This document shows, in pieces, positions 54,286 to 63,081 of a stretch of DNA of 64,000 nt (its first letter is position 1; each line of letters starts with the position of its first letter). The notes under the pieces are model-generated. The model did not search any database. It was not told the DNA's origin and saw only the letters and a list, made by a program, of their open reading frames with translations. The position numbers and the translations under genes were made by a program. The stretch lies in the NCBI GenBank assembly GCA_028875875.1, contig JAGWUV010000013.1, positions 1 through 64,000 on the forward strand. Reading direction: 5' to 3'. The stretch is from Bacteroidota bacterium. Lineage in GTDB: Bacteria; Bacteroidota; Bacteroidia; Chitinophagales; Chitinophagaceae.

Positions 54286-54837
54286 ATGTCTTATTGCGAT
54301 TACATACAAACAATGGAACCTGAAGAACGCAGGTTGTTGCATCAGCAGTATCATGATCATCATTATGGGTTTCCCATTCATAATGATGATGAACTTTTCG
54401 GCAGGCTGGTCATGGAAATAAACCAGGCCGGGTTAAGCTGGGAAACAATACTGAAAAAAGAGGCTTCGTTCCGAAAAGCATACCATGATTTTTCCATTCA
54501 AAAAGTAGCTGCTTATGGCGAGAAAGACAGGCAGCGGTTGTTGAACGATGCAGGTATCATCCGTAATAAACTTAAAATCAATGCAGCCATTGAAAATGCG
54601 AAGGCTATTATACAGCTACAGGAAGAATTCGGCTCATTTGAAAAGTGGCTGTCACATCATCATCCCAAAACCAAAGAAGAATGGGTAAAGCTTTTTAAAA
54701 AGACTTTCCGTTTTACGGGTGGTGAAATTGTAAATGAATTTCTTATGAGCATTGGCTATTTGCCCGGTGCCCATCACTCTGGTTGTTCGGTGTATCAAAA
54801 AGTGATCAGCAAGAAACCAATGTGGTTGAAGCAATAG
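54286..54837 (+). CDS. tag: DNA-3-methyladenine glycosylase I
   Basis: A 183-residue base-excision repair glycosylase that removes 3-methyladenine. C4 at the N-terminus, QQYHDHHYGFPIHNDDELF with its zinc His, and the C-terminal GAHHSGCSVY hold the four zinc ligands expected for Tag. INQAGLSWETILKKEASFR and DAGIIRNKLKINAAIENA are core segments; the catalytic-site Glu is in the LVMEIN helix. No ada or alk gene is near. The gene is full length. Confidence 0.93.
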   Translation: MSYCDYIQTMEPEERRLLHQQYHDHHYGFPIHNDDELFGRLVMEINQAGLSWETILKKEASFRKAYHDFSIQKVAAYGEKDRQRLLNDAGIIRNKLKINAAIENAKAIIQLQEEFGSFEKWLSHHHPKTKEEWVKLFKKTFRFTGGEIVNEFLMSIGYLPGAHHSGCSVYQKVISKKPMWLKQ

Positions 54838-54850
54838 GAAGTATTGTAAA

Positions 54851-54987
54851 TAGTGAATGATGAATGATGAGTGATTCTTATGTGTACAAATAATTACGCT
54901 GTTAACCATGTTTTCAATCTGATGGCCTTCCGGCTTGAAGGAATGGTGAAAAGTCAATATTGCATGATCAGTACACTCAGCATTCAT
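54851..54987. repeat. Dispersed hairpin repeat, copy 2, with flanking inverted ATGA-type repeats
   Basis: The core TTTTCAATCTGATGGC is at 54911-54926, followed by the stem CCTTC/GAAGG (54926-54941). GTGAATGATGAATGATGAGTGA lies to the left (54853 on) and an inverted, imperfect copy (TCATCACTCATTTTCAC) to the right, which runs into the last codons of the helicase gene. Confidence 0.6.
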
Positions 54988-57536
54988 CACTCATTTTCAC
55001 TTACTCGGTTTAATTGCTCTTGGTATTGTTTCCAGGCCAGCGCCAAACGGATATCTCCGTAACTAATGCTTTCATCCAGTTGGTTTTTTATGGCAGTCAA
55101 TCCTTCCTCTAATTTGTGCTCATTGATCACAGGTTCAATGGTTGACAGTTTTTCCGGTGAAAGCAATTGCTCAACGGGCAGTATTCCTGCAGCAACATAA
55201 TGTGCTAAGTGACCTTCAATAGTGGTGGTCTGTAAATTTCGTTCCTTTGCTATTGCAGCGATGGAAAGCCCTTCGCGAAACAAGCGTACGCTTTCTGCTT
55301 TGGTATCTGTCTTCTCTTTTTTATTGCTTACAATCTTCTTTTCTTTTTTGCCTGGTAGTTCATGTACCTGCGAGGCTAATCCATGCTCTTCACAATAACG
55401 ATTAATGATCTCTATAAACCCTGCTCCATATTTTTCAGCTTTGGCAGCACCAAACCCTTTTATCTTTTTTAAATCTGCCAGGCTTTGCGGCAGGTACTTT
55501 GCCATTTCATATAAGCTATTGCTGGAAACAACCATGTACACAGGGAGTTGATTGGTTTCACAAATATGGTCCCGCAAGTCTTTCAATGCCTCGTATAAGG
55601 GAGCATTAGAAATGGTCATGTACGTGTTTTTGTTGGCAGCCGCATAACTGTTTACAGTGATGGGTGGAGTGGTAAAACTTTGTTTCTGCTGCAAGTATCC
55701 ATCTATTGAGAATCCGTTCCGGCATACTTCCATGCAATGTGCTTTCTGCGCCAGCAGGATGATCAACGCATGTACATGTTCATTAAAAATTAACGAGTGT
55801 TGTTTACTATCAGTAACCACCGGGCTGTTATGCAGCGAGTTGAGAAAGGATTGTATAATGGGCAGAAAATAATCATTTGCTTGTTGCAAACGTTCCCGTA
55901 AAACCGGGTTCTCTTCAGCTGTTGATTGCTCCTGTGATAAACGGCTCAATTGTGCCTGGAATTTTTTACAAATAGTATCACAGGAAGTAATCTTGTTGCG
56001 TAACTCTTGCACAAAACCAATACTCGCTTCGTTGAAAGCATCCGCATGTTCTGTAACAACGGTAACCAATTGCTCACTATGCATCACGGCTTCTGCACAA
56101 CTAAAGAGTTGGGTGAGGATTTGCTGTTCAAAACGCGATTTTTCCCGTATCAATGCATCCGGTAAAAAGGCTGCCTGCTGTGATTGTATAAATGCCAGGA
56201 TGCGTTCATCGGTAAAAAGATTATTGCCTGAAATCCTGCTGAGCAGTACAATTCCTTCCAGCGAAATACAACGGCTGAGTGCTACATACACTTGCCCCGG
56301 TGCAAAAGCCTGCCCGGCATCAATGATGGCTTTTTCAAAAGTAAGCCCCTGGCTTTTGTGAATGGTAATGGCCCATGCCAATCGTAAAGGGTACTGCGTA
56401 AAGGCGCCGATCACTTCTTCTTCTATTTGCTGGTTTTGTTTATTCAGCGTGTAGCGTATATTCTCCCATCGGTATTTCCTTACTTCTATCTCAGCAACAT
56501 CTTCGGGGCAGCGGACTAATATTTTATCCTCTTCAATACTTTCTACAATACCGATCTTACCATTGTAAAAACGCCTTACTTTTTCTCCATCGTTTTTGAT
56601 GAACATTACCTGGGCACCTACTTTTAGTTGAAGCTGTTCTTCGGCAGGATAATTCTTTTCAGGGAAATCCTGTTCTACCTCTGCTTTAAATACTTGCATT
56701 GGTGATGTTAGCGCCCCGAGTTTTTCAGCATTGATGGTGTCGGCTTTGTGATTGTGTGTGGTGAGTGTGATGAAGCCATCCTGTTCAGTATACTGAAAAT
56801 TGGGATGGTAATGTTCCTGCAATTGTTGAAGGGCGGCACTATCTAATTGATTGATACGAACCTTATTCAGAATATCAATGAATAGGGTGTCTCTCTGCCG
56901 GTAAATGGTGGTAAGCTCAATATAGGCTGGCTGGTAAGCTGTTAAAGCCCTGCTGCTAAAAAAATATGGACTTTCATAATAGTTGGACAATATTTCCCAG
57001 TCTTCCTGTTTAGCAACAGGTGGCAGTTGAAACAAGTCCCCGATCAGCAATAACTGAACACCGCCAAAAGGCTCTGTGGGCCTGTTTCTGAAATGGCGCA
57101 ATAGTATGTCTATCTCATCCAGTAAGTCTGCCCTTACCATACTGATCTCATCGATCACCAGCAGTTCCAGTTCACGGAAAATACTGATCCTTTCCTTGGT
57201 AAGCTTGGTACGGCTCAGTAAATAATGTTTATCAATGATGGCAGTGGATGAATGTTGTTGAGTATTGCTATTGAACAGATCCTTCCTGTTGCTTTCCGGT
57301 ATAAAAGGGCCAAAAGGCAGTTGAAAGAATGAATGTATGGTTACACCACCACAATTGATTGCAGCTACACCGGTTGGTGCTACTACGGCCATTTGTTTGC
57401 GGGCTTGTTCTTTAATGTGTTTTAAGAACGTGGTCTTTCCTGTACCTGCTTTACCGGTTAGAAACACCGGGTGGTTGGTATAGTGAATAAAATCTGCTGC
57501 CAGCCTGAATTGCGTATTTGTAGTATCTGTAACCAT
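54987..57536 (-). CDS. Pif1-like superfamily 1 helicase with HRDC and RecQ-type C-terminal domains
   Basis: About 849 residues. The P-loop is GKAGTGKTT at 28-36, Walker B is VIDEISMV, and the motor continues with QLPPVAK and AWAITIHKSQGLTFEKAIID, as in Pif1/RecD-type 5'-3' DNA helicases. A central region (~460-620) is poorly conserved. Then comes an HRDC domain (LRDHICETNQLPVYMV... LKKIKGFGAAKAEKYG) and a helix-turn-helix segment (LFREGLSIAAIAKERNLQ), the pair seen in RecQ tails. Such fusion proteins occur in Bacteroidota; the in vivo substrate is unknown. I start at ATG 57536 (MVTDTTN); the upstream 14 residues are hydrophobic and unlike the family. ssb is 129 bp upstream. Confidence 0.88.
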   Translation of the reverse strand: MVTDTTNTQFRLAADFIHYTNHPVFLTGKAGTGKTTFLKHIKEQARKQMAVVAPTGVAAINCGGVTIHSFFQLPFGPFIPESNRKDLFNSNTQQHSSTAIIDKHYLLSRTKLTKERISIFRELELLVIDEISMVRADLLDEIDILLRHFRNRPTEPFGGVQLLLIGDLFQLPPVAKQEDWEILSNYYESPYFFSSRALTAYQPAYIELTTIYRQRDTLFIDILNKVRINQLDSAALQQLQEHYHPNFQYTEQDGFITLTTHNHKADTINAEKLGALTSPMQVFKAEVEQDFPEKNYPAEEQLQLKVGAQVMFIKNDGEKVRRFYNGKIGIVESIEEDKILVRCPEDVAEIEVRKYRWENIRYTLNKQNQQIEEEVIGAFTQYPLRLAWAITIHKSQGLTFEKAIIDAGQAFAPGQVYVALSRCISLEGIVLLSRISGNNLFTDERILAFIQSQQAAFLPDALIREKSRFEQQILTQLFSCAEAVMHSEQLVTVVTEHADAFNEASIGFVQELRNKITSCDTICKKFQAQLSRLSQEQSTAEENPVLRERLQQANDYFLPIIQSFLNSLHNSPVVTDSKQHSLIFNEHVHALIILLAQKAHCMEVCRNGFSIDGYLQQKQSFTTPPITVNSYAAANKNTYMTISNAPLYEALKDLRDHICETNQLPVYMVVSSNSLYEMAKYLPQSLADLKKIKGFGAAKAEKYGAGFIEIINRYCEEHGLASQVHELPGKKEKKIVSNKKEKTDTKAESVRLFREGLSIAAIAKERNLQTTTIEGHLAHYVAAGILPVEQLLSPEKLSTIEPVINEHKLEEGLTAIKNQLDESISYGDIRLALAWKQYQEQLNRVSENE

Positions 57537-57626
57537 TGAGGGTAAAGATAGGTATAGCATAAACATAACCGGAGGCATATCATGCCCGCTTTGCCTTTTC
57601 TTCCTCAGCCTCCGGTATGATGTGAT

Positions 57627-57655
57627 AAAAATGACCAGGTAGTATGGATGGTCAT
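57627..57655 (-). terminator. Terminator of ssb
   Basis: On the minus strand ATGACCA-N11-TGGTCAT is followed by TTTT. It sits right after the ssb stop (57665) and ahead of the helicase gene, so the two may be separate transcripts. Confidence 0.6.
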
Positions 57656-57664
57656 CTTAAAGGG

Positions 57665-58012
57665 TTAGGCTTTTTCCTTCTTATCTCCCGTAATAAGCAG
57701 CTCATTCACCTGAACCTGTGTAATGTATTTTTTGTTGCCTTGTTTATCGGTATAACTGCCGGATACCAGTTTCCCTTCTATGGCTACTTCCGTTCCTTTC
57801 TGCAAATGCTTTTCAGCGATCTCTGCTACCTTACCCCAGGCTACCAGCCTGTGCCATTGTGTTTCGGTTACTTTTTCACCTTTGGTGTTCCTGTATGTTT
57901 CATTGGTAGCAATATTAAAGCTGGCTACTTTTTTTCCGCCGGCGATGGTTTTGATCTCAGGTACATTTCCTAAATGTCCGATCAGTTGAACTTTGTTTTT
58001 AAGCGTGTACAT
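57665..58012 (-). CDS. ssb: Single-stranded DNA-binding protein, short form without C-terminal tip
   Basis: A 115-residue OB-fold SSB: VQLIGHLGNVPEIKTIAGGK, SFNIATNETYRN, TQWHRLVAWGKVAEIAEKHL and KGTEVAIEGKLVSGSY are typical. It ends ...ITGDKKEKA and lacks the acidic DDxxPF tip by which SSB recruits repair proteins. Some Bacteroidota carry such a short SSB besides a full-length one; the other copy would lie outside this window. It may act in a special context such as recombination or stress. The start is the ATG at 58012. Confidence 0.88.
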   Translation of the reverse strand: MYTLKNKVQLIGHLGNVPEIKTIAGGKKVASFNIATNETYRNTKGEKVTETQWHRLVAWGKVAEIAEKHLQKGTEVAIEGKLVSGSYTDKQGNKKYITQVQVNELLITGDKKEKA

Positions 58013-58027
58013 AGGTTTTACTTTTTC

Positions 58028-58049
58028 TTACAGTGCATGGGTACTGTAA
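58028..58049. promoter_or_regulatory. Inverted repeat just upstream of ssb
   Basis: TTACAGT-N8-ACTGTAA, with 7-bp arms, lies 16-37 bp before the ATG. It has the arm length and spacing of SOS-type operators but not a known LexA box; the spacer is GCATGGGT. Candidate operator of ssb. Confidence 0.4.
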
Positions 58050-58229
58050 TGGTGATGAATCGTATTTCAATCAAGTGGGGTGACGTCTTCCCGTTTTGAT
58101 GACACAAAGTTGGGATACGCCATAAGCCGTAGTCGGTTTTTAAGCGATTGTATTCATATATAAACAGGTGTAAGCGTTTGTACACGGATAAATTGTATAT
58201 TTAAAATAATAAATCTGATGTTCATGACC

Positions 58230-58607
58230 ATGCAATCAGCTGAAAGGGTTTGCAAAACCTGTAACAAGTCTTTGAAGGGCCGCTCCGATAAAAAGTTTTG
58301 TGATGATGCCTGCAGGAATGCCTATAACAATGAACTGAAAGCGAAAACATTGTACAGTCGCTATGTACGAACTGTAAACAATACCCTGCTTCGAAATCGT
58401 AAGATACTGGAAGAATTACTGGATGCCACACAGGGCATGGTGAAAGTGGGGCAGGAGAAATTATTACAGAAAGGATTTTCATTTACCTACCATACACATA
58501 CGTTCACCAATAAAAAAGGGGATACCTATTATTTCTGTTACGAATACGGATATCTGCCCTTGGATAATCAATGGTATCTATTAGTGAAAAGAAAGGAGCA
58601 GGAATAG
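58230..58607 (+). CDS. Small zinc-ribbon protein of unknown function
   Basis: About 125 residues. CKTCNKSLKGRSDKKFCDDACRNAY (in parts) holds a CxxC...CxxxC zinc site at the N-terminus, near residues 8-30 of the ORF from 58230. A coiled helix and an alpha/beta C-terminal half (GYLPLDNQWYLLVKRK) follow. The N-terminus looks like the zinc ribbons of DUF2116-like proteins; the role is unknown. ATG 58230 (MQSAERV) is preferred over one 4 codons upstream. Divergent from ssb. Confidence 0.75.
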   Translation: MQSAERVCKTCNKSLKGRSDKKFCDDACRNAYNNELKAKTLYSRYVRTVNNTLLRNRKILEELLDATQGMVKVGQEKLLQKGFSFTYHTHTFTNKKGDTYYFCYEYGYLPLDNQWYLLVKRKEQE

Positions 58608-58670
58608 GCTGTTAGGCAGCTATTCTGCTTTTATGGTTATAGTAGCAATATTATATAATTTAAAAGTTAC

Positions 58671-58808
58671 AGTTCCCTCAGGCCGGGAGGCCGTCACATT
58701 GAAAACATGAGCTGCACCGGCTTCTTTGAAAAAATAAGCTTCGCATTTTTTCAATTCCGGCAAGCCGGAACCGAACCCGCTGATGCTCAGTTTTCAATGT
58801 GGTTAGCA
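58671..58808. repeat. Large inverted repeat with nested palindrome (repeat copies 3 and 4)
   Basis: Copy 3, on the minus strand (58695-58720), reads GGTGCAGCTCATGTTTTCAATGTGACGGCC (in parts) and matches copy 1 over ~35 bp. A partner on the plus strand at 58773-58801 ends GTTTTCAATGTG. The two arms pair over about 25 of 29 positions with one bulge. In the loop lies the perfect palindrome TTCCGGC-AA-GCCGGAA (58755-58770), and GGCC-GGGA-GGCC flanks the left side (58681-58692). Confidence 0.6.
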
Positions 58809-58891
58809 GCATGACAATGGGAAAAAGGTTACTGATTATAAACACCAAAGTCATGGTATTTCTTACCAAAACAAAACTTGAAAAAATCTTA

Positions 58892-59572
58892 TTAATTCAC
58901 CAGTCTTGAGCTTTGCAGGTAGTGCTGATCAGGGGCATAAATAAACAGGCAGGAAGCATCCTGTATGGTAGCGATAATATCTTCAACTTCATCCTGTGGT
59001 ACCGCCGGACATCCCTGGCTTCTGCCTAAAAATCCCAATTGCGCAATGGCATGGGGACTAACATATTCAGCGCCGTGTAAAACAATGGCTCTTTGTTTGG
59101 CATGATCGTTAATGCCGGGCTCTATACCCTTTAATTCCAGCGATTTACCATGCTTTCCAAAATAAGGAGAGCCTGTGATGTAAAAACCCAGGCTGCTTTC
59201 GTAAGACGCATTTTTATTGGAGAAATGTTTGGCGAATAAAGTGCCCGAATTACGGCCATGGGCCACATAGGTTTGTAACACCACCTGCTGCTGCTCCATA
59301 TCAATGATAGACAGCCGTTTGGTATTGCTGGGTTTGCTGAAATCGGCAATGGTTAAATAGCGGAGGTTGTGCAAGAGGCCCCATTGTTTTAGTTTTTCAT
59401 AACCACTCAATGCCAGTTGAATCGCCTTATTGTCTATACCGAACTTTACAGCAAGATAAGAAGCGTGTGTTTCCGGGCTGTTCACAGGAACTGGTGGGGT
59501 TCTGAAAGATTGCAGGGAAAAAAACAAAAGGGTAACCGGTAAGAGGGAAAGTTTCTTCTTCAGCATAATCAT
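58892..59572 (-). CDS. L,D-transpeptidase catalytic-domain protein (murein cross-link type)
   Basis: About 226 residues: signal peptide (LSLLPVTLLFFSLQSF) and a YkuD-like domain. The active-site motif is reduced to HGAEYVS and GRSQGCPAV with the nucleophile Cys in SQGC. This matches the 'murein L,D-transpeptidase catalytic domain family' protein of Bacteroidota and may link or attach peptidoglycan. ATG 59572 (MIMLKKK) is preferred because a TAGGTTTG promoter box lies at 59591-59598, inside the longer frame. Its 3' end faces the repeat-rich spacer. Confidence 0.82.
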   Translation of the reverse strand: MIMLKKKLSLLPVTLLFFSLQSFRTPPVPVNSPETHASYLAVKFGIDNKAIQLALSGYEKLKQWGLLHNLRYLTIADFSKPSNTKRLSIIDMEQQQVVLQTYVAHGRNSGTLFAKHFSNKNASYESSLGFYITGSPYFGKHGKSLELKGIEPGINDHAKQRAIVLHGAEYVSPHAIAQLGFLGRSQGCPAVPQDEVEDIIATIQDASCLFIYAPDQHYLQSSRLVN

Positions 59573-59590
59573 GTTCACTATGGTTGGCTG

Positions 59591-59598
59591 CAAACCTA
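59591..59598 (-). promoter_or_regulatory. Putative -7 box of the L,D-transpeptidase gene
   Basis: TAGGTTTG on the minus strand fits TAnnTTTG and lies 19 bp before ATG 59572. Confidence 0.35.
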
Positions 59599-59749
59599 AG
59601 GCAGATCATTTACGCAGTATACCCGGTTGGGAAATTTTTACACAAAAAAATTGTTAAATGGCCGGGATTGTTGACTGTAAAAGCAATTATGTGCTTTACT
59701 ATGCAACTTGTTTTCGGTATATTATTAGCCTGTAGAAGGCTTTCTCAAA

Positions 59750-59785
59750 TAAAAATCCCCCGAACTTTTATGCTCGGGGGATTCA
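59750..59785 (-). terminator. Terminator of mqnE
   Basis: AATCCCCCGA and TCGGGGGATT form a 10-bp stem around a 10-nt loop. On the minus strand TTTTTATTTG follows. It is 28 bp past the mqnE stop. Confidence 0.8.
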
Positions 59786-59810
59786 ATGCATAGCATATCT
59801 TGTCTCTATC

Positions 59811-60989
59811 TTAATTCAACAAAGGATTCGCCTCAATTTCCTGCACATCAATATTTGTATAATCCCTCACTTCATTGTACAAAGTATCCCTTTCAATCGG
59901 CTGGCGCTTCACCTGTTTGATCAGTGTAACTAATTGTGCCGTATTCATAGAAGGCGATTGCTCTTCGCTTCCCGCCATAGAATAGATCTTGGTAGTATCA
60001 TCAATGGTACCGTCAATATCATTCACGCCAAAACTCAGAGTCAGTTGGGCATTTTGCCTGCCCAGCATCGGCCAGTACGCTTTAATGTGCGGGAAATTAT
60101 CCATATACAATCGGGCCACCGCATACATCTTCATATCTTCTACCACAGAAGATTCGGGCACATAACTCATCTCGTTATCCTTGTTGCGGAACTTCAAAGG
60201 AATGAAGGTGTTAAAACCACCAGTTTCATCCTGCAGCGTACGCAGCCTATTCATATGGTCAATGCGGTGCCAGTATTTTTCAATATGGCCATACAGCATG
60301 GTAGCATTGCTGTGCATACCCAGTTGGTGCGCTGTTTTATGGATCAGCAACCATCCATCGGCATCTACTTTATCCTCGCAGATCTGAGTCCTGATCTCGG
60401 GGTGGAATATCTCCGCACCACCGCCGGGTAAAGAATCCAGCCCTGCTTCATGAGCCAAACGCATGCCTTCTTCCACACTTACTTTCGCCTTCCTGAACAT
60501 ATAATCCAGTTCAACAGGCGTAAAGGCTTTGATATGCAGTTCAGGACGATGTGCTTTGATGGCTTTCAATAAAGTAAGGAAGAATTCAAGGTTCATTTTA
60601 GGATGAACACCGCCTACAATATGTACTTCTGTAACCGGCTTGCCATCGTAGCTCTTTACAATATCGAGCATCTGGTCGATACTCAGTTCCCAACCCTCTT
60701 CTTTATGGGCATACAAGCGGGAATAAGAGCAGAATTTGCAACTGAAAACACAAACATTGGTAGGTTCAATATGAAAGTTGCGGTTGAAATAAGTTCTATC
60801 GCCATGCTTTTCTTCTCTCACCCAGTTGGCCAAAGTACCTAACCAGGGTAGCGAGCCATGTTTAAAAAGATATACACCTTCATCAAAACTGATACGTTCT
60901 TTACGTAGGATCTTTTCACCTATTCTTTTCAGTTCGGCATCTTGTGTAACTGAAACAATTTGGTAAGGATCTGAAATAGCTAATTCCAT
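59811..60989 (-). CDS. mqnE: Aminofutalosine synthase (radical SAM)
   Basis: A 392-residue radical SAM enzyme that adds 3-enolpyruvylbenzoate to SAM to give aminofutalosine, an early step of the futalosine route to menaquinone. The cluster motif is C80-VFS-C84-KF-C87 (CxxxCxxC). VTEVHIVGGVHPKMNLEFF, SLPGGGAEIF and HSNATMLYGHIE are MqnE signatures and separate it from CofH and MqnC. The presence of this gene suggests that the organism makes menaquinone by the futalosine pathway. Other mqn genes are outside the window. Confidence 0.93.
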   Translation of the reverse strand: MELAISDPYQIVSVTQDAELKRIGEKILRKERISFDEGVYLFKHGSLPWLGTLANWVREEKHGDRTYFNRNFHIEPTNVCVFSCKFCSYSRLYAHKEEGWELSIDQMLDIVKSYDGKPVTEVHIVGGVHPKMNLEFFLTLLKAIKAHRPELHIKAFTPVELDYMFRKAKVSVEEGMRLAHEAGLDSLPGGGAEIFHPEIRTQICEDKVDADGWLLIHKTAHQLGMHSNATMLYGHIEKYWHRIDHMNRLRTLQDETGGFNTFIPLKFRNKDNEMSYVPESSVVEDMKMYAVARLYMDNFPHIKAYWPMLGRQNAQLTLSFGVNDIDGTIDDTTKIYSMAGSEEQSPSMNTAQLVTLIKQVKRQPIERDTLYNEVRDYTNIDVQEIEANPLLN

Positions 60990-61072
60990 GCTTCACGAAT
61001 TTTATGCAGCGAAATTACTTAGAGAGGCAGATGTAAAACAAATAAAGATGAATGAAAAGGGTATGATTCTTC

Positions 61073-62326
61073 TCATCCCATCAACAAACCGGCTAAAGTA
61101 GCCGAAAGGTAAGAAGCCAACGTGCCGCAGAACAAGGCCCTTAAGCCCAGTTTGGCAAGGTCGCCCCGGCGTGATGGTGCCAGTTCCCCGATACCACCGA
61201 TCTGCATACCTACACTGCTAAAGTTGGCAAAGCCACAGATAGCAATGCTTACAATGAGTAAACCTTTATCTGTAATGGGCCTTAAACCGTGGTGGGTAAG
61301 ATTATCAAAAGCCACAAACTCGTTGATAGTTAATTTTTGTCCCATTAAAGTGGCCACGGTATTTACATCCTGTGTAGGAACGCCCATGCACCAGGCAATG
61401 GGGTAGAAGAGTTTACCGAATATCCAGTCGAGTGTTAAGGTAAAGTTCAGATGCATCAGGTTGCCTAGCTTGCCTAAGCCAAAATTCACCAAAGTGATCA
61501 GGGCGATAAAACCGATCAGCATGGCGATCACGTTCATGGATATTTTCATACCGTCGCTGCAACCATGACTGATCGCATCTACCACGTTACGATACGGTGT
61601 TTTCACTTCCAGTTTTACATCACCCATGGTTTGGCTTTCTTCTGTTTCCGGCCAAACAATTTTGGATATCACCAAAGCGCCGGGAGCCGCCATGATGCTG
61701 GCTGCCAGCAGGTAATCGGCCCTTGCGCCAAAGCTCACATAGATCACTAAAATACCACCGGCAATACAGGCAAGGCTTCCGCTCATACTGGCCAATAGTT
61801 CACTCATGGTCATGGTAGATAAATAAGGACGGATCATTACCTGCGCTTCCACCTGTCCAACAAAAGCACTGGCCACATTGCTCAAGGCTTCCGCTCCGCT
61901 TACCCGCATGATAAAGTTCATGGCCTTGGCTATGATGGCAACGATACGCTGCATGATGCCAAAATGATAAAGAATGGCAACAAGTACGCATACCAATATG
62001 ATGGTGGCCAGAACGCTAAAGCCAAATACGAATACGCCGGGTGTACTATAAGGTGTAGAACCACCGGCATGATTGGTGGCCATTAGGTCGCCATACACAA
62101 AGGATGCACCCTGCTTGGCAAAGGCTTCAATATGCGTGATAACATCACCGATACGTTTAAAGAAATATTGAACGAAAGGAACTTTTAAAATGAGTACAGC
62201 GATCACGGCTTGTAAAGCCATACCACTGATCACTAAACGATAATTGATTTTTTTTCTGTTGTTGGAAAAGAGAAATGCCAGGCCAAGGATCACGATGATT
62301 CCCAAAATACCCTGAAAACGTGCCAT
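61073..62326 (-). CDS. Concentrative nucleoside transporter (CNT/NupC family)
   Basis: A 417-residue sodium- or proton-coupled nucleoside importer with about 10-11 helices. The core motif GQVEAQVMIRPYL corresponds to the family's GQTEAP-like nucleoside-binding segment, and NEFVAFDNL and ICGFANFSSVGMQIGGIG are signatures. Substitution of T by V in GQVEAQ may alter selectivity. N-terminal LGIIVILGLAFLFSNNRKKI is typical. Not linked to nucleoside catabolism genes here. Confidence 0.93.
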   Translation of the reverse strand: MARFQGILGIIVILGLAFLFSNNRKKINYRLVISGMALQAVIAVLILKVPFVQYFFKRIGDVITHIEAFAKQGASFVYGDLMATNHAGGSTPYSTPGVFVFGFSVLATIILVCVLVAILYHFGIMQRIVAIIAKAMNFIMRVSGAEALSNVASAFVGQVEAQVMIRPYLSTMTMSELLASMSGSLACIAGGILVIYVSFGARADYLLAASIMAAPGALVISKIVWPETEESQTMGDVKLEVKTPYRNVVDAISHGCSDGMKISMNVIAMLIGFIALITLVNFGLGKLGNLMHLNFTLTLDWIFGKLFYPIAWCMGVPTQDVNTVATLMGQKLTINEFVAFDNLTHHGLRPITDKGLLIVSIAICGFANFSSVGMQIGGIGELAPSRRGDLAKLGLRALFCGTLASYLSATLAGLLMG

Positions 62327-62671
62327 AAGCAGAAGTGTAATAGGTTAGCAAAGCAGTGAAGATAAAGAATTTTACAAGTGAGAAGGAATAGAAAAGGAAT
62401 TGTTTTTGGAATGAAGAAAATGAGGTGTCGAAATATAAAAATATGGGGAAGTATAAGCACCCGACTATTTTGCAGAAGTAAAGGCTATCCAAAGCAAATC
62501 TTTTAGTGCGCCGTTTTTTGAGGTTTTAAAAAAATTATTTTAAACCTGGTTCAAAGAAATAAACATGCCAGAGAAGGAGAGGGCGGCCTAAAGCATAATT
62601 GAATCCATCCGTTTAATAAAAATCCCGCCTTTTCTCAGCGGGATTTTCTGTTGTAAAAAAGTTGAGGGCTA
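62327..62671. other. Gene-free spacer before trxA terminator
   Basis: 345 bp without a credible gene. AGGTTTTAAA...TTTAAACCT (62521-62547) could form a small AT-rich hairpin. The right end contains the trxA terminator. I see no other signal. Confidence 0.4.
62619..62647 (-). terminator. Terminator of trxA
   Basis: AAAATCCCGC and GCGGGATTTT form a 10-bp stem with a 9-nt loop; T-tail on the minus strand from the A-run at its left. Confidence 0.8.
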
Positions 62672-62989
62672 CTATAAATGAGCCTGGATCTTTTTATCTA
62701 AAACGCTTTTAGGAACAGCGCCGATTTGTTTGTCAACTACTTTGCCTCCTTTGATAAACAGGATGGCAGGGATAGAAGTGATGCCGAAATTCATGCTTAC
62801 GTTAGGGTTGTGGTCTACATTCACTTTACCTACGTTTATTTTACCGGCATATTCTTTTGATAATTCTTCGATAACAGGTCCGATCGCACGGCAGGGGCCA
62901 CACCATTCTGCCCAAAAGTCTACTACAGTTAATTTGTCGCTCTCCAGAACATTGCTCTGGAAGTTTGCATCTGTAAATTCTAAAGCCAT
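62672..62989 (-). CDS. trxA: Thioredoxin
   Basis: A 105-residue thioredoxin with the redox motif WCGPC (C30, C33) in DFWAEWCGPCRAIGP, and the cis-Pro segment GITSIPAILFI. Reduces protein disulfides in the cytoplasm using thioredoxin reductase. Full length. A TATATTTG box at 63082-63089 is the probable promoter. Confidence 0.97.
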   Translation of the reverse strand: MALEFTDANFQSNVLESDKLTVVDFWAEWCGPCRAIGPVIEELSKEYAGKINVGKVNVDHNPNVSMNFGITSIPAILFIKGGKVVDKQIGAVPKSVLDKKIQAHL

Positions 62990-63081
62990 TTTGTTTAAGT
63001 TTTAAGTTTGTTAATTGCTTGATAAATGGGGTTGATTTGTTTTGAAAACAGCTCAACTTTTTATTTTGTTGAAAGGGATGT

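Noticed and set aside
59584-59793. Short plus-strand open frame after the L,D-transpeptidase gene
   Set aside because: It runs through the mqnE terminator and has no start context or similarity.
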